Assembly (NCBI RefSeq): GCF_000238395.3 | Contig: NZ_CP011025.1 | Location: forward strand, 248,001 to 312,000 | Length of the DNA stretch: 64,000 nt | Reading direction: 5' to 3' | From: Pseudoalteromonas arctica A 37-1-2 | GTDB taxonomy: Bacteria > Pseudomonadota > Gammaproteobacteria > Enterobacterales > Alteromonadaceae | In this document: positions 44,997-52,335 of the stretch, piece by piece | Numbering within the stretch: the first letter of the stretch is position 1 | Layout: each line of letters opens with the position of its first letter | The notes under the pieces: generated by a model | What the model was told of the DNA's origin: nothing | The model's input: only the letters and a program-made list of their open reading frames with translations | Databases searched by the model: none | Position numbers and translations under genes: made by a program

Positions 44997-45026
44997 ATAA
45001 AAAACCCGAGCCTAGCCCGGGTTTCG
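44997..45026 (-). terminator. displaced native yicC terminator
   Basis: On the minus strand AAACCCG / CGGGTTT is followed by six T. It lies about 35 bases beyond the displaced yicC stop codon (45060-45062 region), so it is probably the original yicC terminator, cut off from the gene by the island. Confidence 0.65.
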
Positions 45027-45059
45027 ATAAGTTATGAATATGTCATAATTGGCTGAAAA

Positions 45060-45080
45060 CTATTCAATATTTTGAATTTG
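45060..45080 (-). repeat. attL: displaced 3' end of yicC
   Basis: A 21-base match (19 of 21 identical) to 62161-62181, with an uninterrupted identical core TTTTGAATTTG. Read on the minus strand it encodes QIQNIE and a stop, the C-terminus of YicC. It lies on the tuf side, where the original yicC end would be left when an element inserts into the gene's 3' end. Confidence 0.85.
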
Positions 45081-45460
45081 AACATAGAGTTGTTTATTTA
45101 ACTTTATATTTATCAATAACTTGGCTTGTTCTTGCTACCTGCTTTTTGCTTTTGGTAACCGCTATGGTAACCACTTGGTTTGTGATTTAATCTTTTACTT
45201 AAATATTTGTATAAGTATAAATTAAGAGAAACTGAGCTACGTAGTAAAACTTACAATCAGAATCTAATGTTATTAGTTAGTGCTCTTGTGAATAATATAA
45301 GTTAGTTCTCTTCACTACTCAACATAAAGTGTGTCGATATGAGACATATGTTCATTACATAACCTTTGCCCCATAATCTTAATTTGTATATTATCTCAAT
45401 TAATAAGAACAATGGATTAGCTGTATAGTAACTAATTAATACGGCTTGGCAGGGAATAGT
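45081..45460 (+). other. left non-coding arm of the island
   Basis: An AT-rich 380 bases with no gene. It holds two TGGTAACC repeats (45153-45173) and a direct repeat AGTTAGTGCTCTT / AGTTAGTTCTCTT near 45275 and 45301, a possible operator or promoter region for the defence operon. AGGGA at 45451-45455 is the ribosome site of the first gene. Confidence 0.5.
45153..45173 (+). repeat. TGGTAACC repeats, left arm
   Basis: TGGTAACCG (45153-45161) and TGGTAACCA (45165-45173), 12 bases apart, 73 bases inside attL. The last is followed by CTTGG. They match the cluster beside the integrase at 61995-62054. Confidence 0.75.
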
Positions 45461-46384
45461 ATGTCGTTACCAGATTACCAATCATTCATGACCCCATTAC
45501 TGCAATGCTTAGCTAACGGCGAAACAGTAAAGCTCAAAGAGATTGAAGCAAACGTTTATCAAAGCATAGGCTTATCAGTAGAGCAGCTTAAACTGCGTAT
45601 TCCTAGCGGCAAACAAACTTATGCCTACCACCGCTTAAGTTGGGCTAAAACTTACCTTGTTAAAGCCGGTTTAATTGAGCAGCCTAAAAGAGCCTTTTGT
45701 AAAATTACGCAAAAAGGTTTATCAGCATTAGCAGCGGGCGAACTAATCAATAACCAGTACTTAAGCCAATACCCTGAGTTTTTAGACTTTAAAACCCGTA
45801 CTAAAGATACTAGCGACTCACTAGACGAAAACACCACCAGCTTAGTAAATAGCAACTCACACAAAACACCAGAAGAGCTTATAGAAGCCGCAGTAGATAC
45901 ACTCAACACTAACTTAAGCGATGAAATATTACAGGCAGTGCTTTCGGCCTCCCCTGCGTTTTTTGAAAACCTTGTAGTCGATTTAATGCTAGCTATGGGG
46001 TATGGCGGCTCACGTAAAGATGCAGGGCAAGCCACGCAATATACTCAAGACGGTGGCATTGATGGCGTAATAAAAGAAGATAAACTCGGCCTCGAAATGA
46101 TATATTTACAGGCTAAGCGCTACACCAATAAAACAGTGGGTAGACCAGACATACAAGCCTTTGCGGGTGCGCTTGATATGCACCGCGCTAAAAAGGGCGT
46201 ATTCATCACCACCAGCGGCTTTAGTAAAGATGCACTGGAATATGTAGGCTTAATTGAAAAGCGCATAGTGCTTGTAGATGGTAAACAACTGACAGAGTTA
46301 ATGCTTACCCATAATTTAGGCGTTAGCACCAAACAGGTATTTGAAGTAAAAGCGCTTGATAGCGATTACTTTATTGAAGATTAA
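45461..46384 (+). CDS. Mrr-like restriction endonuclease
   Basis: A 307-residue protein of Mrr layout. The N-terminal winged-helix part (about 1-95, MSLPDYQSFMTPLLQCLANGE then a SWAKTYLVKAGLIEQP wing) is followed by a PD-(D/E)XK catalytic domain with D201 in GGIDGVI and Q217-A-K219 in YLQAKRY. Mrr enzymes are type IV nucleases that cut methylated DNA. I start at ATG 45461, which has AGGGA 5 bases upstream, not at the TTG five codons earlier. It is the first gene of the defence operon. Confidence 0.87.
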   Translation: MSLPDYQSFMTPLLQCLANGETVKLKEIEANVYQSIGLSVEQLKLRIPSGKQTYAYHRLSWAKTYLVKAGLIEQPKRAFCKITQKGLSALAAGELINNQYLSQYPEFLDFKTRTKDTSDSLDENTTSLVNSNSHKTPEELIEAAVDTLNTNLSDEILQAVLSASPAFFENLVVDLMLAMGYGGSRKDAGQATQYTQDGGIDGVIKEDKLGLEMIYLQAKRYTNKTVGRPDIQAFAGALDMHRAKKGVFITTSGFSKDALEYVGLIEKRIVLVDGKQLTELMLTHNLGVSTKQVFEVKALDSDYFIED

Positions 46385-46407
46385 ACCCAATATAAAAGGA
46401 TTTTAAA

Positions 46408-47343
46408 ATGACGATTAAAGCTGAAGCTGTATTATTTATAAAGCTTGGTTCAAAAGGTGATTACGAGCGTGAGTGCATTGAAAAAGAAGGTACAATAAAG
46501 TTAGATTACAAGCAAATTCCTCATGAGTTATGTCTAAGTAATAATTGGGATAAAGTTAGTGAGTTTGTAGCTATGGAATACAATACAAACAAAGCTTCAA
46601 CAACAAGCCATCGAAATCAAATTAAAAAGTTTTACACCGAGCCTAAAACAACAATGTGGATTACATTTTACGACTGTAAATTGTGGTACTGCTTTGCTGA
46701 AGAAGAAGTTCTGCTTGATGAGAGCAGTAGAACAAAATCACGTAAAACAGTTGGTGGTTGGCGCAGTGTAGATAGTCAGAATAATTCACTTTTCATACAA
46801 GCTCTAAGTGGCAAGTTAACTAAAGTACAAGGCTTCAGAGGTACAATTTGTGATGTTAAAGAAAAAGAGTACCTGCTTAATAAAATCAACAATACTCAAC
46901 ACCCTGATGTTAAAAATGTAGAGACAAATTTAGTATCACTTAAGCTCTCACTCGAAAAGATTATCCAGTTGTTGTCACCGCAAGATTTTGAAGTGTTTGT
47001 CGATTTGATATTTCGTTCATCGGGGTGGTCAAGAGTTGGCTCTGCGGGTAACACAATAAAAACACTAGATATAGAACTCTTGGCGCCAGTTACCGGAGAA
47101 CGTGCCATTGTTCAGGTGAAATCACAAAGTAACCTAAGTTTATATAAAGAGTATGAAGAGCGATTAAATATAGAGGGTTACGATAGAGCTTTTTATGTGA
47201 CCCACACACCAGATAAAAAGCTAAGCGATCATATTAATTCAATGGATAAGAATAATTCAATTCAGGTGTGGGACGCTGAAAAACTTGCTGATTTATCAGT
47301 AAATGCAGGATTAATTGAATGGCTTGTAAGTACTGTAGGCTAA
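46408..47343 (+). CDS. second PD-(D/E)XK (Mrr-like) nuclease of unknown specificity
   Basis: A 311-residue protein. The N-terminal 150 residues are not recognised (aromatic-rich, TTMWITFYDCKLWYCFAEEE near 81-100) and could be a sensor or modified-base reader. From about residue 190 there is a nuclease-type domain: SPQDFEVFVDLIFRSSGW, then D221-I-E223 and Q236-V-K238 (IVQVKSQ), the D-Q-K arrangement of the Mrr branch. It lies 23 bases after the Mrr gene and 81 before the HsdM-FRG gene. It is AT-richer than its neighbours. Confidence 0.7.
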   Translation: MTIKAEAVLFIKLGSKGDYERECIEKEGTIKLDYKQIPHELCLSNNWDKVSEFVAMEYNTNKASTTSHRNQIKKFYTEPKTTMWITFYDCKLWYCFAEEEVLLDESSRTKSRKTVGGWRSVDSQNNSLFIQALSGKLTKVQGFRGTICDVKEKEYLLNKINNTQHPDVKNVETNLVSLKLSLEKIIQLLSPQDFEVFVDLIFRSSGWSRVGSAGNTIKTLDIELLAPVTGERAIVQVKSQSNLSLYKEYEERLNIEGYDRAFYVTHTPDKKLSDHINSMDKNNSIQVWDAEKLADLSVNAGLIEWLVSTVG

Positions 47344-47424
47344 AACCCTGAGAGCTGTTAGCTAGCAAATCATTGACAAAGTAGATGTTAATTCAAAAAA
47401 AATGATTAAGTAGAGAAAATATTA

Positions 47425-49527
47425 ATGCCTCAACAGCACCAACAAGAATTAAAAAAGCAACTTTGGAGTATGGCGAATAGTTTGCGTGGTAGCATGTCTG
47501 CCGATGATTTTCGTGATTACATATTAGGTTTTATCTTTTATAAATATTTATCGGAAAAACTCAATACTTATGCTGAACAACTCTTAGATAAAAATAGCGT
47601 TGTATTTTCTGAATTAGATGAGACTACTGTTGAAGATCAAAAGTATTTAGAAATTGTTCAAAAAGCAGCACTAGATGAGTTAGGTTACTTTTTAAAGCCT
47701 TCAGAGTTATTTCATTCTTTGGCTAATCGCGGTAGAAAAGGTGAATTTATACTTGATGAAACTATTAGTGTATTTAAAAGCATAGAGCAGAGAACTATCG
47801 GCACTGATAGCTTTAATGACTTTAACGGTGTATTTGACGAGCTAGATTTAACCTCTCACAAGTTAGGTAAAACATCTGATGCGCGTAACAAGCAGATTAC
47901 TAAGGTATTTGATCATCTTGATAATGTTAATTTGCATTTGGAAGATAGTGAATTAGATATACAAGGTAGTGCTTATGAAAACCTTATAGCTATGTTTGCT
48001 AGTAGCTCTGGAAAAAAAGCTGGGGAGTTTTATACTCCTAAGATGATCTCTAGGTTACTTGCAAAATTAGTAACTTTTAATACACCCGATATTAATTCGG
48101 TCTATGATCCTACGTGTGGCTCTGGCTCTCTATTGTTACGTGTAGCTAAAGAAGCTAACAACCCTAATATAAAGCTCTATGGCCAAGAGCAAAATTCAAA
48201 TGCTCATAATCTCTCACGAATGAATATGATTATGCATGGAATACCCTATTCTAACTTCAATATTAAAAAGGGGGACACTTTAGAGAAACCAGAACATTTA
48301 GAACAACGTTTCAATGCTGTGGTAGCAGTGCCTCCATTTTCTGTCTCATGGTCACGTAAAACATCATTTAAAAGCGACCCAAGATTTATTAATTACGAAC
48401 AATTAGCACCTCGGACTAAAGCTGATTTTGCCTTTATCCAACATATGCTTTATCAGCTAGACGATAACGGGACCATGGCTATAGTGGTGCCGCACGGTGT
48501 CCTTTTTCGAGGTGGTGCTGAAGGTATTATTAGAAAGCAGTTAATTAAAGAGTTTAATTATTTAGATGCTGTTATAGGGCTACCTTCAAACTTATTCTAT
48601 GGAACTTCCATTCCAACTTGTATCTTAGTTTTTAAGAAAAACCGTATAAACAAAAAAGATATATTATTTCTCGATGCTAGTAATGACTACCATAGTACGA
48701 AGGCTAATAACTCAATTACTGAGGGTACAATTTTAAATACACTCCAAACTTATGCAGCTAGAAATAGCGTTACACTTTTTAGTAAAGCTGTCAGTTTAGG
48801 TGAAATTGAAAGCAATGACTTTAACTTGAGTATTACTAAATATGTCACATTATACCCAACGACAGAAGTGAAGAGTTTTGCGGAATTATTAAGTGTTTTT
48901 GAGAAGTATAATCCCAAGTTTACGTTTTTTAGGGGAGTTGTTGACAAAAGTTTTGAGCTGCGCACTACTGCAAGCAGGATGAATGTAAAACAAGATGAAA
49001 TATATAAAGTAGAAAAAGCTATATTTGAGAGTTTTAAGCAGCAAGCTATACCCTTTCTTGAATTTACTCCTAGGGATGAATGGGAGTGGCTTGCCTTAGC
49101 ACAGCATCACGGCCTACCTACTAGATTACTAGATTGGAGCAAAAACCCATTGGTTTCTACTTACTTTGCTGTAGAAAAAGAACTAACAAAAGACGCTGCA
49201 ATTTATGTGTTAACAGATCGAAAAGAGCCCTTTGACACTAAAGATTACTCCGACCCATTGGAGCTCCCTAATGATGAACCTGTCAGACGTTATATTCCTC
49301 CACACTTGACTGGAAGAATCATCTCTCAAAGTGGCATTTTTACTGTACATAATGAATTGAATTTACCATTTTATTCAGGCCAAATTAAAAAGATTATTAT
49401 CCCTAGCCGCTTAAAAGAAAGCTTTAGGGAGCAACTATATAAATTCGGCGTTCACAAGGCTTCTATATATCCTGGACTTGATGGGATAAGTGACCATATT
49501 AAGTGGTTAGAAACAGAATTAAAATAA
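47425..49527 (+). CDS. HsdM-like protein with inactivated NPPF motif fused to an FRG domain
   Basis: A 700-residue protein. Residues 1 to about 475 are a paralogue of the adjacent HsdM (44 of the first 50 and 41 of residues 201-250 identical, no gap through at least residue 305). It keeps the SAM-binding DPTCGSGSLLLR (228-239), but the catalytic NPPF is VPPF (302-305); the neighbour has N302 at the same place. The last 50 or so HsdM residues are replaced by an FRG domain: FFRG (501-504), HHGLPTRLLDW (561-571), NPLVSTYFA (574-582), SQSGIFTVH (634-642). It is likely a methylase-dead complex member carrying an effector. The fusion is direct, with one uninterrupted frame. Confidence 0.9.
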   Translation: MPQQHQQELKKQLWSMANSLRGSMSADDFRDYILGFIFYKYLSEKLNTYAEQLLDKNSVVFSELDETTVEDQKYLEIVQKAALDELGYFLKPSELFHSLANRGRKGEFILDETISVFKSIEQRTIGTDSFNDFNGVFDELDLTSHKLGKTSDARNKQITKVFDHLDNVNLHLEDSELDIQGSAYENLIAMFASSSGKKAGEFYTPKMISRLLAKLVTFNTPDINSVYDPTCGSGSLLLRVAKEANNPNIKLYGQEQNSNAHNLSRMNMIMHGIPYSNFNIKKGDTLEKPEHLEQRFNAVVAVPPFSVSWSRKTSFKSDPRFINYEQLAPRTKADFAFIQHMLYQLDDNGTMAIVVPHGVLFRGGAEGIIRKQLIKEFNYLDAVIGLPSNLFYGTSIPTCILVFKKNRINKKDILFLDASNDYHSTKANNSITEGTILNTLQTYAARNSVTLFSKAVSLGEIESNDFNLSITKYVTLYPTTEVKSFAELLSVFEKYNPKFTFFRGVVDKSFELRTTASRMNVKQDEIYKVEKAIFESFKQQAIPFLEFTPRDEWEWLALAQHHGLPTRLLDWSKNPLVSTYFAVEKELTKDAAIYVLTDRKEPFDTKDYSDPLELPNDEPVRRYIPPHLTGRIISQSGIFTVHNELNLPFYSGQIKKIIIPSRLKESFREQLYKFGVHKASIYPGLDGISDHIKWLETELK

Positions 49528-49540
49528 AGAGATTAAATTA

Positions 49541-51112
49541 ATGGTTCAACAACACCAACAAGAATTAAAAAAACAGCTTTGGAATATTGCGAACAGCTTA
49601 CGTGGCAACATGTCTGCTGATGACTTTCGCGATTATATACTTGGGCTTATTTTTTATAAATACCTGTCTGATAAGCTCAACACTTATGCCAATCAGTTAC
49701 TAAGTGAAGACGGCATTGTGTTTGCTAAAATTGACGAAACAACAGAAGAGGGTCAAGAGTACTTAGAAGCAGTAAAAGAAGAGGCGCTTGATAAGTTAGG
49801 GTACTTTTTAAAGCCTGCAGAGCTGTTTCATGTATTGGCTGAGCGCGGTGCTAACGATAAGTTTATTTTAGACGATGTAACCAACGTACTTAACCATATT
49901 GAACAAAGCACGATGGGCGCAGACAGCGCCGACGATTTCAACGGCTTGTTTGACGAGCTAGATTTAACCTCTAACAAGTTAGGTAAAACACCGGATGCGC
50001 GTAATAAGTTAATAGCTAAAGTATTAGAGCACCTTGATAACATCGACTTTCACCTAGAAAGTAGCGAAATAGACATACTTGGCGACGCTTACGAATACCT
50101 TATTGGTATGTTTGCCAGCGGTGCGGGTAAAAAAGCAGGCGAGTTTTATACGCCGCAAATGGTGTCAAAGTTACTAGCAAAATTAGTCACCTTAAATAAC
50201 CCGCATATTAAATCGGTTTACGACCCTACCTGTGGCTCTGGCTCATTGTTGTTACGTGTTGCAAAAGAAGCTAATAACCCCGATTTAAAATTTTACGGCC
50301 AAGAGCAAAACCCAAGTACTTACAACCTAGCGCGTATGAACATGATTATGCACGACGTGCATTACACTAAGTTCGACATTCAAAACGACGACACGTTAGA
50401 AGTTCCAGCACATCTTGAGCAACGCTTTAGCGCTGTGGTAGCTAATCCGCCATTTTCGGCTGATTGGTCTGCCAACCCGCTACACATGAATAACGAGCGC
50501 TTTGCCGACTACGGTAAGCTGGCACCAAAAGGTAAAGCCGACTTTGCTTTTGTACAGCACATGATCCACCAGCTTGACGACAACGGCACAATGGCGGTGG
50601 TGTTACCGCACGGCGTGTTGTTTCGTGGTGCAGCCGAAGGGCATATACGCAAACACCTTATTAAAGAAAAAAACTACCTTGATATGGTAATAGGCTTACC
50701 TGCTAACATATTTTTTGGTACGTCTATTCCTACCTGTGTGTTGGTGCTAAACAAACACCGTAACGCTGACGACAACGTATTGTTTATAGACGCCAGTAAT
50801 CACTTTGAAAAAGGCACTAACAACAACGTAATGCGAGAGGAAGATTTACAACGTATTTTAGATGCCGTAAACAAACGCGATTATATTGATAAATATGCGT
50901 TTGCAGCCACGCAGTCGGATCTAGCAGAAAACGACTACAACCTTAATATTCCGCGTTACGTAGATACCTTTGAAGATGAGGTGCTTGTTGATTTGAGTGA
51001 AGTAGCACAGCAACTTGTCGCAAATGATAAAGCAATGCTTGAAACAGATAAAACGATTGCTGGTTTTTGTGATGAGCTAGGCATTGAAGTGCCGTTTGAG
51101 GTCAAAGCATGA
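49541..51112 (+). CDS. hsdM: type I restriction-modification DNA methyltransferase subunit M
   Basis: The N6-adenine methyltransferase subunit that joins HsdS to protect host DNA and HsdR to cut foreign DNA. The 523-residue protein has the N-terminal helical domain, SAM motif DPTCGSGSLLLR (228-239) and intact NPPF (302-305). It starts 14 bases after the HsdM-FRG stop codon with almost the same first codons. It overlaps hsdS by 4 bases (ATGA). Confidence 0.96.
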   Translation: MVQQHQQELKKQLWNIANSLRGNMSADDFRDYILGLIFYKYLSDKLNTYANQLLSEDGIVFAKIDETTEEGQEYLEAVKEEALDKLGYFLKPAELFHVLAERGANDKFILDDVTNVLNHIEQSTMGADSADDFNGLFDELDLTSNKLGKTPDARNKLIAKVLEHLDNIDFHLESSEIDILGDAYEYLIGMFASGAGKKAGEFYTPQMVSKLLAKLVTLNNPHIKSVYDPTCGSGSLLLRVAKEANNPDLKFYGQEQNPSTYNLARMNMIMHDVHYTKFDIQNDDTLEVPAHLEQRFSAVVANPPFSADWSANPLHMNNERFADYGKLAPKGKADFAFVQHMIHQLDDNGTMAVVLPHGVLFRGAAEGHIRKHLIKEKNYLDMVIGLPANIFFGTSIPTCVLVLNKHRNADDNVLFIDASNHFEKGTNNNVMREEDLQRILDAVNKRDYIDKYAFAATQSDLAENDYNLNIPRYVDTFEDEVLVDLSEVAQQLVANDKAMLETDKTIAGFCDELGIEVPFEVKA

Positions 51113-52329
51113 GCGAGTTTAAAATTGCTTTCACGGAACAAGTGAAAAATTTTGAAACAAGCATTGGTAAGCTATTAGAAATAAAGTCGGGAAAGGGCTT
51201 TAAAGCCAGTGAGTATTCAACCAAAGGTCGGCCTCTGCTCCAGATCGAAAATGTTGGTTATGGCACTATAAAATGGAAAGCTCCATCCTTTTTACCTGAG
51301 GAATATAGTTTGTCTGAAGCCGAGTTAGTTTTGGAAAGAGGAGATATTGTATTAGCATTAAATAGACCTATTACTAATGGGCAATTAAAGATCTCTAAAA
51401 TTACAGCTATGGATGAGGGGGCTATACTCTACCAGAGAGTAGGCAAGGTAATTAGTAAAGGTTTAGCTAATTATGATTATCTATATCATTTACTTAGTAT
51501 TCAGGTTAAAAAATTTGTAGAGTCAAAATCTATAGGAAGTGATCAACCCTTCATATCGATACGTGAATTATATCAATATCCTGTAGTTTTACCTGTATGC
51601 AAAAATGAGCAACAAAAAATAGCTGACTTCCTTACTTCTGTAGATACTAAAATCAGTCAGCTAACTGAAAAGCATCGCTTATTAAAAGACTATAAAAAAG
51701 GCGTAATGCAACAAATTTTCAGCCAGCAAATACGCTTTAAAGACGATGATGGAAACGCTTTTCCTGATTGGAATGAATATTCTTTAAGGGATATTCTTAT
51801 TTTACAAGCTGACGCATTAAAAATGGATGATGAAGCTACTTATGAGCTGATCACTGTAAAGAGGGGGTTTGGTGGGATTAAAAGTCGTGGACACTTTAAA
51901 GGTAAGGATGTACTTGTTAAAAGCCAATTCACCATCCACAAAGGTGAGTTTGTAATATCAAAACGACAGATAGTTCATGGAGCCTGCGGGTTGGTACCTG
52001 AAGAACTTGATGGGGCTATTGTTTCTAATGAATACAATGTATTTAGACCTCAACCAACAAAGTTAGATATTGATTACTTTAATCGCTTGTCTACAACCCT
52101 CTACATGCGACGTGCATTTTTTATTAATAGTGATGGCGTACATATTGAGAAGTTACTGTTTAAAACCCAAAGTTGGCTCAAAACCAAAGTTCAGTTACCT
52201 TGCTTGAAAGAACAACAAAAAATAGCACAATTTTTACAATCGCTCGATAAAAAAATAGACGCTGTTAACGAGCAAATTGAACAGACTAAGCTATTTAAAA
52301 AAGGCTTACTACAGCAAATGTTTGTGTGA
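51109..52329 (+). CDS. hsdS: type I restriction-modification specificity subunit S
   Basis: Determines the bipartite DNA target of the complex. The 406-residue protein has two target-recognition domains (about 1-165 and 206-360), each followed by a conserved helical spacer: NEQQKIADFLTSVDTKISQ and KEQQKIAQFLQSLDKKIDA. The spacers set the gap between half-sites and are the usual points of domain exchange. The recognition domains are AT-rich and unlike the rest. Start overlaps the hsdM stop. Confidence 0.94.
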   Translation: MSEFKIAFTEQVKNFETSIGKLLEIKSGKGFKASEYSTKGRPLLQIENVGYGTIKWKAPSFLPEEYSLSEAELVLERGDIVLALNRPITNGQLKISKITAMDEGAILYQRVGKVISKGLANYDYLYHLLSIQVKKFVESKSIGSDQPFISIRELYQYPVVLPVCKNEQQKIADFLTSVDTKISQLTEKHRLLKDYKKGVMQQIFSQQIRFKDDDGNAFPDWNEYSLRDILILQADALKMDDEATYELITVKRGFGGIKSRGHFKGKDVLVKSQFTIHKGEFVISKRQIVHGACGLVPEELDGAIVSNEYNVFRPQPTKLDIDYFNRLSTTLYMRRAFFINSDGVHIEKLLFKTQSWLKTKVQLPCLKEQQKIAQFLQSLDKKIDAVNEQIEQTKLFKKGLLQQMFV

Positions 52330-52335
52330 GAAATA

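Noticed and set aside
47425..49527. HsdM-FRG as a frameshift or assembly joint between two genes
   Set aside because: The frame is open for 700 codons, homology to HsdM runs to the NDFNLSITKYV stretch just before the FRG part, and a complete separate hsdM follows with its own ribosome-site region.
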